Assembly: GCF_040215725.1 (NCBI RefSeq)
Contig: NZ_CP157972.1
Location: 62,001 to 126,000 of the forward strand
Direction of reading: 5' to 3'
DNA from: Rhizobium sp. ZPR4
Lineage (GTDB): Bacteria; Pseudomonadota; Alphaproteobacteria; Rhizobiales; Rhizobiaceae
Length of the DNA stretch: 64,000 nt
Part shown: positions 17,464-25,440 of the stretch, piece by piece
Layout: the number at the start of each line of letters is the position of its first letter
Numbering within the stretch: the stretch's first letter is position 1
Notes under the pieces: generated by a model
Databases searched by the model: none
The model's input: the letters and a program-made list of their open reading frames with translations, nothing else
Told to the model about the DNA's origin: nothing
Translations under genes and position numbers: made by a program

Positions 17464-17733
17464 ATGAGAGACTTTGTGAATGCGACCTTCGGGCCAGTTG
17501 AACTCAACATCATCAGTCAGGCATTGGAAGAGTGGCGAACTTCAATTGGTATCGACCGTGCCGCCCCGGAGTACGAAATCGCGGCCGCCACCGTCGTCAC
17601 CTTGTTCAGAGAGGGAAATCGCACGCTTCCCGAACTGCGTACTGCAATTGCGGCCCACCAATGGCTTTCCCGGGATGCTTTGGAGTTGTTGCGCGCCGCG
17701 CCCAGCACCGAAAATAGCGCTTTGGCTGATTGA
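17464..17733 (+). CDS. Hypothetical protein, 89 aa
   Basis: Starts at ATG 17464 with GGGAGA just upstream; a longer frame begins at 17446 but lacks such a site. The product is acidic and helical (FGPVELNIISQALEEWRTSI, then an ALEEL/LRTAIAAH-type helical stretch), with no signal peptide or membrane segment. I do not recognise it. It lies directly upstream of the RelE/HTH module on the same strand. Confidence 0.55.
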   Translation: MRDFVNATFGPVELNIISQALEEWRTSIGIDRAAPEYEIAAATVVTLFREGNRTLPELRTAIAAHQWLSRDALELLRAAPSTENSALAD

Positions 17734-17780
17734 CGAAAGAACGGCCGCGCTCAAGGCAGGGAAGGTAACGCGCGAGGCAT

Positions 17781-17830
17781 ACGGGATTTCCGTATGTTTA
17801 CTTGACAAAGGTGCGGAATTTCCGTAGTTG
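17781..17830 (+). promoter_or_regulatory. Promoter and paired operators of the RelE/HTH toxin-antitoxin module
   Basis: TTGACA at 17802-17807 and TAGTTG at 17825-17830 are 17 bases apart, placing a promoter just ahead of the toxin ATG at 17838. Two near-palindromic copies, CGGGATTTCCGTA (from 17782) and CGGAATTTCCGTA (from 17814), are 32 bases apart, about three helical turns, and bracket the -35 box. This is what one expects for autorepression by the antitoxin or toxin-antitoxin complex. Confidence 0.6.
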
Positions 17831-17837
17831 TCGACGC

Positions 17838-18212
17838 ATGCATACGGTGATCGAAACTCCTGCCTATTTAGCGTCAGCCAAAGATGAGAGCGTGACAGAG
17901 GATGAGCGCAATGCCATCGTGTCGTATCTCGCAGCCAACCCGGACGCTGGCGTCATAATGTCGGGAACGGGCGGAGCCAGGAAGCTGCGCTTTGCCGCAC
18001 GCGGTAAGGGCAAGAGCGGCGGTTATCGTATCATCACCTTCTATGCTGACGAGGATATCCCGGTTTTTCTTCTGGATATCTACAGCAAGGATACACAAGC
18101 AAATCTGTCCCAGGCGGAGCGCAACGAGCTTCGCGAAATCCTGACAGCCCTTCCGCAAGCATGGCGAAAGAGCGTCAGCGAGCAGGTTAAGAAGATCAGG
18201 AGTCGAAAATGA
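17838..18212 (+). CDS. Type II toxin, RelE/HigB family
   Basis: 124 residues beginning [11 protein letters not shown]; a start further upstream is open but would run through the promoter. It shows the RelE-type fold markers: an [30 protein letters not shown] core and an [23 protein letters not shown]-terminal segment, as in PF06296 RelE/HigB toxins, which cleave mRNA on the ribosome. Toxin-first order and a 4-base overlap with the HTH antitoxin are typical of higBA-like pairs. Confidence 0.9.
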   Translation: MHTVIETPAYLASAKDESVTEDERNAIVSYLAANPDAGVIMSGTGGARKLRFAARGKGKSGGYRIITFYADEDIPVFLLDIYSKDTQANLSQAERNELREILTALPQAWRKSVSEQVKKIRSRK

Positions 18213-18505
18213 GCAAAGCAGGATCACGCATTTTGCAAGGCGCACGGGAAGCTCTTGCCTTTGCCAAGGGCGAAGCGGACGCCGTGGATTTTGCCATCCA
18301 TATTCCGGCCGAAGTGGACGTCAAGGCCATTCGACAGAAGCTGGGATTGTCGCAGCAGGCCTTCGCGACGCGATATGGATTTTCAGTCGGCCGCCTCAGG
18401 GATTGGGAACAAAAGCGTTCCAGCATCGATGCTCCCTCTCGAATTTTGTTGACCGTCATCGACAAGGAACCCGAGGCGGTCGACCGCGCTCTGTCCGCGG
18501 CCTGA
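18209..18505 (+). CDS. HTH antitoxin (HigA/NadS-like)
   Basis: 98 residues. The helix-turn-helix lies in the second half ([20 protein letters not shown] then [12 protein letters not shown]), followed by a short [19 protein letters not shown] tail seen in NadS/HigA2-type antitoxins. It should neutralise the toxin at 17838 and repress the shared promoter through the paired sites at 17781-17826. Its ATG overlaps the toxin stop by 4 bases. The 3' end abuts the remains of a parE-like gene on the other strand. Confidence 0.9.
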   Translation: MSKAGSRILQGAREALAFAKGEADAVDFAIHIPAEVDVKAIRQKLGLSQQAFATRYGFSVGRLRDWEQKRSSIDAPSRILLTVIDKEPEAVDRALSAA

Positions 18506-18733
18506 TCGATTTCTCGATCATTACTACCGTGCGCCGCATCCAGCGACGCTTGTCAGGTGCGAGAGGTGCCAAAATCCGCTCGGCATGAGGCGACCAAACA
18601 AGCTTAACCCCCAAGATTGTGAGCAGCGCTCAGTTTCTGAAGAGCCATTTCAGATGCTGGATATCGACCTTCCGGGTAGACCATTTCGCGGACCAGTCAC
18701 GCATGGCTTCGCGGACGATTTCACTGCTACTTG
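18506..18733 (-). pseudogene. Degenerate parDE toxin-antitoxin locus
   Basis: On the minus strand, 18630-18732 reads SSEIVREAMRDWSAKWSTRK, then VDIQHLKWLFRN and a stop, which is the C-terminal part of a ParD-type ribbon-helix-helix antitoxin. In the same frame, from TTG 18614, LGVKLVWSPHAERILAPLAP then DKRRWMRRTVVM resembles the start of a ParE toxin, but it runs out where the intact HTH antitoxin gene begins. ParD lacks its N-terminus because the dispersed repeat at 18731 replaces it. The module is therefore dead at both ends. Confidence 0.65.
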
Positions 18734-18823
18734 TAATTCAGCACTGGAAAATGATCCCGCCAATGTCAGGAATTACAAAGAATTATCGTGAAGATCGGCG
18801 TCGAACCCTTATGCCAATTTACA
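18731..18823 (+). repeat. Dispersed ~94-bp repeat, copy 2
   Basis: Matches the minus strand of 3277-3370 (see there) with about a dozen substitutions and no gap. Here it sits exactly at the break in the parD-like remnant, which supports insertion of a mobile element, or recombination at one, as the cause of that break. Confidence 0.7.
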
Positions 18824-18918
18824 GAATTGGGATCGTGCTGGCGGCTCATGTTGGAAATAGCTGGAAATTACCGGCGCGATCGCCTATATCTATCCAGGAA
18901 TTTGGAAGGATTACCGAT

Positions 18919-19533
18919 ATGGCCATGAACATCACGCTGACCGCAAGCGAAGCGGCATCCGTTACGGGTGTGCCGCTCAAACAGGTCAATCGTATTATCG
19001 ATGCTGGCCTCATGCGCGGCTTCGTGCGGAAGGAACGGGGTAGCCGATTGATTGCTTCGCCTGCCCTTATAGGACTAAGGCTCGCTTACCTCACGGCCGA
19101 GGCTCTGACGCCTTCTACGCGCCAACGGATCCTCCAGAAGGTTTTGTCGGACCAGACGAGGACTAAGGTCGAGGAAGCACCTTTGACGGTCGACCTGCAG
19201 CCTGTAATCCTGGAAGTCCAGGCCGGTCTTGATCGGTTGGAAAGGGTCCGGCAGGCAGTCAAGGCCGATCCGGCTATTCTTGGTGGAGAGCCGGTTTTGG
19301 CCGGCACTCGAGTGGCTGTTCACGACATCGCCGATATGCTGAACGCCGGTGAAAGCGTGGATGCGGTTGCGACTGCCTACCCACACCTAACCCGCGATCA
19401 GATTAGCCTCGCCTCGGAGTACGCCACTGCTTACCCTCGGAGAGGGCGGCCGCGGGGAAAGCCTGCCTGGCGGGCGAAACCGCCGAAGAATACTCGGACA
19501 CTCAAGCTTGACGACCTTCCGAGCGTATCTTGA
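18919..19533 (+). CDS. Antitoxin-like protein with HTH and DUF433
   Basis: About 204 residues from ATG 18919, which has GGAAGG upstream; a longer frame back to 18619 only reads through the repeat. The N-terminus (ITLTASEAASVTGVPLKQVN) is a MerR-like helix-turn-helix; the C-terminal half contains the DUF433 core (VKADPAILGGEPVLAGTRVA, then a DIADMLNAGESVDAVATAYP helix). DUF433 proteins commonly pair with PIN-like DUF5615 proteins as antitoxins. It overlaps the next gene by 4 bases, as toxin-antitoxin pairs do. Confidence 0.85.
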   Translation: MAMNITLTASEAASVTGVPLKQVNRIIDAGLMRGFVRKERGSRLIASPALIGLRLAYLTAEALTPSTRQRILQKVLSDQTRTKVEEAPLTVDLQPVILEVQAGLDRLERVRQAVKADPAILGGEPVLAGTRVAVHDIADMLNAGESVDAVATAYPHLTRDQISLASEYATAYPRRGRPRGKPAWRAKPPKNTRTLKLDDLPSVS

Positions 19534-19919
19534 AGCTGCTCATCGACGAATGCCTCAGTCCCACGCTCGCTACCATCGCTCGCGAGCGTGGACTTGAAGA
19601 ATCAACGTGTATTCCTTGGTTGGGTATGTCTGGACAGGCCGACCATAGTGTCGCGCGCCGAGCAGTCGACGATGGCTATATCCTCGTAACGCATAACACT
19701 GCTGATTTCTTGCCGCTCTATCAGCAAGAAGAGGTTCATGTCGGCTTGATTGCGCTTAACACCGCTGCGGGCTTAATGTCACTGGCTCTTCAGCAGCGAC
19801 TGCTTCTACTCGCGCTGCAGACACTTGAAGGCCAGGAGCATTGGAACGAAGTCCTGGAAATTTCTGTCGCCGCAGACGGGACCGTCACCGTTGAGCAATA
19901 TGATCTACCGGCCGTGTGA
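19530..19919 (+). CDS. PIN-like DUF5615 toxin
   Basis: 129 residues starting at TTG 19530, which overlaps the stop of the DUF433 gene. The start MKLLIDECLSPTLATIARER carries the Asp of the DUF5615/Mut7-C PIN-like fold, and a later VTHNTADFLPL holds the second acidic position. PIN-fold toxins are metal-dependent RNases. Partnering with the DUF433 protein is inferred from the overlap and from the known pairing of the two families. Confidence 0.85.
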   Translation: MKLLIDECLSPTLATIARERGLEESTCIPWLGMSGQADHSVARRAVDDGYILVTHNTADFLPLYQQEEVHVGLIALNTAAGLMSLALQQRLLLLALQTLEGQEHWNEVLEISVAADGTVTVEQYDLPAV

Positions 19920-20131
19920 CCTATGGATCGCAGCAAAAACTGAGGTCGCTCGCAAATTCGAGTCTAGATTTGTAATCAACGCCGAACCATCTTCGCAACG
20001 AAAACTGGGGTCCATGAGCGTTCGTTTGCAAAGTTGCGCTTGTGATACAAGACGCGCGGCATGTCCGACCTCGCGACAGCGGTGCCTCACCGCCAATGCC
20101 ATGAAGCACCAAGGAAACGATAGCCGCACTT

Positions 20132-20569
20132 TTACTGGGAATCGGCAGGCGCCAATATGCGGCGGACAATATCGACTCTCTCACATGTGCTTGCCGCTGG
20201 CACGACTTCAAGTTTTTGGCCAGCAACGAAACCGTCTTGTGGACGTCCCAATTCTTTCGTCACCTCGCAACTGTAAGATTGTCCATGATAGTTTCGCAGA
20301 TAAGCAATCTTGCCGTATGTCGCGGTGTAATTTGCCTTCCCGGTCTCAATGTGCACTTCCCAGACGGAGGTAATTGTCGCCACGGAATGCGGGAAGTGCG
20401 ACACGCGCCAGTTCCAGAAGATTGCCGCAAGCACAGCGCCAATTGCCAAAGGCACGATGAAGGTCAACGGGAGCCACCAGGGCGTTTCAGATGTGGGCGG
20501 CTTTTCGTTGAGCTCCAACCGAGCTTCGATGAAGACGATATCAGATCGCGGATCCTGACTATGGTCCAT
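20132..20569 (-). CDS. Single-pass membrane protein, DUF3592-like
   Basis: 145 residues: a soluble N-terminal 30 residues, one membrane segment (about 32-52, LTFIVPLAIGAVLAAIFWNW), then a beta-rich domain with SVATITSVWEVHIETGKANY and a VTKELGRPQDGF tail. The ordering of one membrane helix followed by a small domain that starts with a conversion-to-Thr/Ser-Val strand fits DUF3592-like proteins of unknown function. It is alone on its strand. Confidence 0.55.
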   Translation of the reverse strand: MDHSQDPRSDIVFIEARLELNEKPPTSETPWWLPLTFIVPLAIGAVLAAIFWNWRVSHFPHSVATITSVWEVHIETGKANYTATYGKIAYLRNYHGQSYSCEVTKELGRPQDGFVAGQKLEVVPAASTCERVDIVRRILAPADSQ

Positions 20570-20776
20570 TTGTGCGTTCCACTCGAAACAACTACTGTGA
20601 TATAGCGATACCCGTTTAAGTTTTCATGTCCATTTCCAAAAAGCTCTCCCGGAGGCGAACAAGGCTAACCTCACTCGGAGACATCGTCCCGATGCGGAGG
20701 TGTGGGTCGCCCTTCGGATACTAATCATGACAATCCTTCCTTGACCGCTTGATCCTCATCGCCAGTGGAGTTTGCA

Positions 20777-21541
20777 ATGAAGAAGCCGCAACGAACGGCA
20801 CTCAAGACGCCAAAGGCGGCCAAGAAGCCCCGCAAAAAGAGCTCCTCACAGCAGGCGGGGCTGACCTGGATACATTTCGCCATCATAATCGCCGCTGCCG
20901 GGATCATATTGTTCCTCGTTCCTCGACATTGGGCACAATTTCCCTGGATAATTGGCCCAGTCGCTTGGCTAGCAACAATCGTAGCCGTTATCTCTTTCCT
21001 GCGCTCACTGATTACACGCAAAGGGCTGACGCTAGGGTCGTTGGCTAGCTGCATGGCTCTTGCAGCCTTTATTGTCGCCGGCGCGATATTCCTGCTGTCC
21101 CCTCCAACGGGGCCGCTGTTGACGTTGTTGCTTGCACAGGTTTCGGCAGCAATCCTTGCGATCGTTTTAGCCCTCCCCTTGCGGATGCTCCAAGTCGGCC
21201 CCCACCCGATCCGTCACGCGGAAATTCGACCGATAACCAATCTTGAATCACTCGGCCGGTTGCTGCTAGGCACACTGCCCGTGCTAGTTTTATGGGATGG
21301 TCTGACGACTATATTTTACCATACGCACTGCGAGGATCTGACCATATTGACAGATGCTCAGAGGTGCTCGAATGGCGAAGTTCTGCTGGGGGCCCATGGC
21401 CCGTTCGCGGATATCTACTACGCCGCTTACTTTGGAATTATGGCGTTTGCGCCGCTGATCTTATCCGCCTTCCAGGCGGTTCGGCATCGAGCGAAGCGCT
21501 CTGACGATATGGGAAAGATTCCTGAGGACGGCTTGAACTGA
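20777..21541 (+). CDS. Multi-pass membrane protein, unknown function
   Basis: 254 residues from ATG 20777 (GTGGAG 7-12 bases upstream; GTG 20765 is also in frame). The N-terminus is very basic (KKPQRTALKTPKAAKKPRKK), followed by about six hydrophobic segments: 26-45, 52-70, 80-100, 103-125, 155-175 and 215-235. A Cys pair (THCEDL, AQRCSNG) lies in a loop between the last two. No family recognised. It lies 26 bases ahead of another small membrane gene on the same strand. Confidence 0.6.
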   Translation: MKKPQRTALKTPKAAKKPRKKSSSQQAGLTWIHFAIIIAAAGIILFLVPRHWAQFPWIIGPVAWLATIVAVISFLRSLITRKGLTLGSLASCMALAAFIVAGAIFLLSPPTGPLLTLLLAQVSAAILAIVLALPLRMLQVGPHPIRHAEIRPITNLESLGRLLLGTLPVLVLWDGLTTIFYHTHCEDLTILTDAQRCSNGEVLLGAHGPFADIYYAAYFGIMAFAPLILSAFQAVRHRAKRSDDMGKIPEDGLN

Positions 21542-21566
21542 CATGGCAAAAGGGCAGGATCGTTAG

Positions 21567-21830
21567 ATGAATTTCCCGGGAACTTCGACGAGGTTGGTAA
21601 TCTATAGGGTATCGCTAGTGGTGCTTTGCCTGGTGGCGCTTATGATTTGGATGGAAACAATTGAGCTTTTGGCAATAGTTCTTTTGGCATGCTTGCCTGG
21701 AATCCTAAACGAGCAGCTTAAGGCCCAATTTGGCGAGCAGAAGAAGAAGTACTATGTCCCGGGTCGATTTTTAGCGCCCTACCAGTTGTTCGTGTTCGTT
21801 TGGAATGGCTTTCGATCACAACGGGGCTAG
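21567..21830 (+). CDS. Small membrane protein, unknown function
   Basis: 87 residues with one or two hydrophobic helices (about 8-28 and 29-47) and a basic C-terminus (EQKKKYYVPGRF). Same strand and close spacing suggest cotranscription with the membrane protein at 20777. No family recognised. Confidence 0.5.
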   Translation: MNFPGTSTRLVIYRVSLVVLCLVALMIWMETIELLAIVLLACLPGILNEQLKAQFGEQKKKYYVPGRFLAPYQLFVFVWNGFRSQRG

Positions 21831-21958
21831 GCCGCACAATCGCCGCAGTGTTCAGGCGCATTCCGACCAAGGATTATCAAATTGGATCTCTACCAGTTCG
21901 CGCAACAATTCAACGAAAGTTCCGGGCGAATGTGTAAGGGGCCGTTGGCGACGAGACC

Positions 21959-24340
21959 CTAGCTCGAAACATCGAGCCGGTTCTCTTCTTCAGATTCAGA
22001 CATGGAATTTGCCAGGGCCCCCCGCAAGGCAATAAGGGCGCCTGAAAGAGCGCTCGGATCGTTCAATGACCCCTCGCCGATATCAGCATCGGCCACATTG
22101 GGGATCTGCACTATAATCTCGTTAGCCGATGCAAATCCCAAGTCCAACAGATCTGTTCCCTCCTCTTCCAGATCAGCTCTTTCCGCACTCTTGGTAGCAC
22201 TTAAACCTATATGGGATGGTACAATACCACCCGGCCCGAAAAACAACCCCTCGAGTTCCTCCTTGTCTGCGAGCCGCGACGCGATCACAGCCCAACGCGC
22301 TTCCGAAACCACCCGTCGCAAGCTCCATACCGAGGTGAGTGCCGCTTTCCGGACCTGATAATCCCTGGTGAACGGCATAGTTCCTCCCCGCAGCTCCCCA
22401 ATCGTCTCAGGCGCCGTCCGTAGCCGAAACAATAAATCGGCCGTCACCTTGTCGGCGGTCGCCTCCATCGCAAGCCGAAACGCATGCATGAGAGGGGCAG
22501 GATCAGCAAACACTGCCTTTGCCTGCTCAAACACGTCCCTCTCATGGTCGACGCTCCCGGAACGAGACTGCGCAGGGGCTTCCGCAACGACGCCTACCCG
22601 CCGCTCCGCCGGCTGAGGCTCGAATAGCGGCCATTCAGCCCGGATCTGGAGTTCTGGGACGGTAAGCTCGCCTTTCCATACATCGGCGTCCCGCCGGCGC
22701 GCGACGAAGCGGGGATCCGTATAGAAACTCAGCTTGTTGAGGACTGCCCCATAGCCACTGCGCACCTGCAGGATCGTATTGTCGTCGTCCAGGCGCTGGA
22801 CGGCGCCCGGATCCATCAATGGCACGAGCTCAAATCGCCCAGAGGATGCTTGCTTTCCAAGAAGCCCTTTTTGCCTGCCCCACCCTTCCCGCTCCTCATA
22901 TTTGCGGCCGAGATTGTCGGAGACGATCTTGGCGGTAAAATCATCGCCGACCGCGATGCTGAGTTTGATATCCATGTTGCCAAGAAGGGCGTTGCGCGTT
23001 TGTTGGCCATAACGCTCATCGAGCTGCGGAATGTTTTGAGCGACCAGTGCGATCGTCAACCCGTAGCCGGCGACCAGCGGCGCCCGCTTGATGATTTCCG
23101 GGAGACGCTCGAATTGATAGAACTCGTCGAGCATCATCAGGATCTTGTGCGGCTCGTCGGCGCCAGGCAGTGACCGCAGCATCACGTCATGGATTTGCTG
23201 GATCAGTAGACGAATGATCGGCTCGACCGTCCCGAAATCCGAGACGGGAGCGGCGATGAATAGCGACAGCGGCTTGCGGCGGAGCTCCCGGATGTCGAAA
23301 TCGCTCGCGGCGCAAGCTTCTGATATCAGGAGATTGTTGAAGACGGAAAGCGCTGTGGTGACATGCCCTTCGAAGGACGGACGTTGTTCCTCGTCGCGGC
23401 CAAGATGCTGGCGGAAACTGCCGAGGATGAACTGGTCAAGGTCCGGCTCCGCGGCAATGATGTCCGTCAGGACGACCGAGAAGGATCGACCGGTCGAGAA
23501 CATGCGCAGCACCGAGCGCAAATTGCGCCGCCCCTCCATGGTCTTTGACTCGAGGACGTAGCCGAGGATGCCTGCGAGCAAACCGCGTGCTGTCTTTTTC
23601 CAATAGCCGTCTTCCTTCTCGCTAGTCGGCAGTAATGTCGCCGCCAGATTGATCAGATCCGTCGATCGTTCAGGCCACGGTCGAACGAAGTCGAGCGGAT
23701 TCCATTGATGCGAATGTGCAGATCCCGGCGCGAAGACGAAGCAGCGCTGTCCCATCGCGATCCGTGCTGGCCCCGTCAGCTTGTAGTTCTCCCGTTTGAC
23801 GTCGAGGACGATGACCGATCCCTGGTATTCGAGAAGGTTCGGCATGACGAAGCCGCGGCCTTTACCAGAGCGGGAGGGGCCATTGACGAAGAAGTGGCTA
23901 TCGCCGCTATAGCGCACATCGACAGCCGCTCTGCCCTTGCCGAATGTGCCGAGCAGGACGGATTTGCCGGGAATGCCGCCCAGCAGACCCGCGCTTTCCA
24001 GATCCTCGAGCGTGGCAAAACGAGATCCCCCGGCCGGAGGACGGACCTGCCAAGGCCGTTTGATCAAGAGCGCCAGCCCACCGGCAACAATTGTCGCCTG
24101 CACCAGCATCGAAACTGTCGCCACGGAAATCAGTTTTGAGACGGCCGGATTACCGAAATAGATCCAGGCCTGCTTTGCCGGCATGAATATGTCTCCCCCG
24201 GCAAAACTCTTCCACATCGTGGAGCTTTTCAGGAGCAGGAAGGATGCGGCGGCGTAGCTCGCGGACCAGCTGTAGAAGGCGGCGCCGGCGCTAAGGATTG
24301 GCCCTCCTATTGCCAGCGCCAGTTTCTCGACGCGGTTCAT
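21959..24340 (-). CDS. virD4: Type IV coupling protein, VirD4/TraG family
   Basis: 793 residues from ATG 24340, whose ATGA overlaps the VirB11 stop; an in-frame ATG at 24352 is an alternative. Two N-terminal membrane segments are followed by the TraG ATPase with Walker A GPSRSGKGRGFVMPNLLEY and Walker B ILMMLDEFYQFERLPEI. Long insert LQQIHDVMLRSLPG and the C-terminal 250 residues are less conserved and likely form the cytoplasmic tail. It delivers DNA or proteins to the channel. It is the last gene of the virB operon here. Confidence 0.93.
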   Translation of the reverse strand: MNRVEKLALAIGGPILSAGAAFYSWSASYAAASFLLLKSSTMWKSFAGGDIFMPAKQAWIYFGNPAVSKLISVATVSMLVQATIVAGGLALLIKRPWQVRPPAGGSRFATLEDLESAGLLGGIPGKSVLLGTFGKGRAAVDVRYSGDSHFFVNGPSRSGKGRGFVMPNLLEYQGSVIVLDVKRENYKLTGPARIAMGQRCFVFAPGSAHSHQWNPLDFVRPWPERSTDLINLAATLLPTSEKEDGYWKKTARGLLAGILGYVLESKTMEGRRNLRSVLRMFSTGRSFSVVLTDIIAAEPDLDQFILGSFRQHLGRDEEQRPSFEGHVTTALSVFNNLLISEACAASDFDIRELRRKPLSLFIAAPVSDFGTVEPIIRLLIQQIHDVMLRSLPGADEPHKILMMLDEFYQFERLPEIIKRAPLVAGYGLTIALVAQNIPQLDERYGQQTRNALLGNMDIKLSIAVGDDFTAKIVSDNLGRKYEEREGWGRQKGLLGKQASSGRFELVPLMDPGAVQRLDDDNTILQVRSGYGAVLNKLSFYTDPRFVARRRDADVWKGELTVPELQIRAEWPLFEPQPAERRVGVVAEAPAQSRSGSVDHERDVFEQAKAVFADPAPLMHAFRLAMEATADKVTADLLFRLRTAPETIGELRGGTMPFTRDYQVRKAALTSVWSLRRVVSEARWAVIASRLADKEELEGLFFGPGGIVPSHIGLSATKSAERADLEEEGTDLLDLGFASANEIIVQIPNVADADIGEGSLNDPSALSGALIALRGALANSMSESEEENRLDVSS

Positions 24341-25440
24341 CGACCGCCCCATTTGCTGAAATAGATCTCGCGCACGCCGCGCTTCATCGTCGCCGGATCA
24401 CGGGCCACTTGAATGACCACGGGCACGACGAAGCGGACGAATTCCATCAGCTCCGCTTTGGTGAGACCAAGGCCGGCCTGCATGGTCGTCATCGCCAATC
24501 GCTCATAGGCGCCAAGGGGATTGTCGGCATGTAGTGTCGAGATCGAACCAGGATGCCCGGTATTGACCGCCTGCAGGAAGCTGAAGGCTTCAGCGCCGCG
24601 GATCTCGCCCATAAAAATGCGATCCGGACGCAGACGAAGGGCGGCTTCCAGGCACTCCTGGATTGTGGTGCGCGCTCTGCCCTGCCCGCCTTTCGAGGCG
24701 AGGAGCGCCAGATAGTTCGGCTGCGGCGGCTTAAGCTCTCTGGTGTCCTCGATCGACACCAGCCGCTCCCACTCCGGAACATCCTTGAGAAGGCCGTTGA
24801 AGAAGGTTGTCTTGCCGCTCGACGTCCCCCCGGAGATCAACATGGTGACCCGATTTTCGACTGCAAAGCGCAGCCATTCACGCCGCGCCTTTGGCGACGT
24901 GTCCTGCAGCCGCTCGATCAATCCGATATCCAGCTCGCTGAGGTCTCCGACGTCACCACTCCTCGGACCGCTGATCCTCACATTGTCCAAACCACCGAGG
25001 CCGAGATAGTCATCGAGGGTCATGTCGCGAATGACCTGCTTGCGAATGGCAAAGGCGCCGCCGGATGCAGCAACCGGCGACAAGACCGCCTGGAAACGCT
25101 CGCCGTTCGGCATGGCGGCCGACAGAAGCGGTGTTTCCTCATTGACGCTCTGCTGGGTGGTGCCGGCAATCATCTGGGCAAGTGCAATGATCGCCTTAGT
25201 GTCGAGATCAGGCACGACATGGCGGATCATATGACTGACAGCCATGCTCTCGATCCAGATTTCTCCGGGGCGGTTGCACATGATCTCGATGACATCGGGA
25301 TCTTCCAGCCACCGCCTGATCGGCTGGGCGGTCTGCCTGACATAGATGGGCAGACTGTCCCACAGGGATGCCGGCTCCTTCACCGAAGGAGCTGTTAGTT
25401 CGATCAGCTCAATGTCTGGCCTTGGCGCGACGAAGTTCAT
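24337..25440 (-). CDS. virB11: T4SS hexameric ATPase, VirB11
   Basis: 367 residues starting at MNFVAPRPDIE (ATG 25440); an upstream frame to 25530 only overlaps virB10. It has the N-terminal domain with the DVIEIMCNRPGEIWIE block, then the RecA-like domain: Walker A GGTSSGKTTFFNGLL, Asp box SIEDTRELKPPQPN, Walker B RPDRIFMGEIRGAEA and His box HPGSISTLHADN. It supplies energy for pilus assembly and substrate transfer. It overlaps virB10 by 32 bases and virD4 by 4. Confidence 0.96.
   Translation of the reverse strand: MNFVAPRPDIELIELTAPSVKEPASLWDSLPIYVRQTAQPIRRWLEDPDVIEIMCNRPGEIWIESMAVSHMIRHVVPDLDTKAIIALAQMIAGTTQQSVNEETPLLSAAMPNGERFQAVLSPVAASGGAFAIRKQVIRDMTLDDYLGLGGLDNVRISGPRSGDVGDLSELDIGLIERLQDTSPKARREWLRFAVENRVTMLISGGTSSGKTTFFNGLLKDVPEWERLVSIEDTRELKPPQPNYLALLASKGGQGRARTTIQECLEAALRLRPDRIFMGEIRGAEAFSFLQAVNTGHPGSISTLHADNPLGAYERLAMTTMQAGLGLTKAELMEFVRFVVPVVIQVARDPATMKRGVREIYFSKWGGR

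Noticed and set aside
18619..18918. Longer start for the DUF433 gene
   Set aside because: The extra 100 codons read through the dispersed repeat and the reverse of the parD remnant; ATG 18919 has a ribosome-binding site and a MerR-like HTH directly after it.
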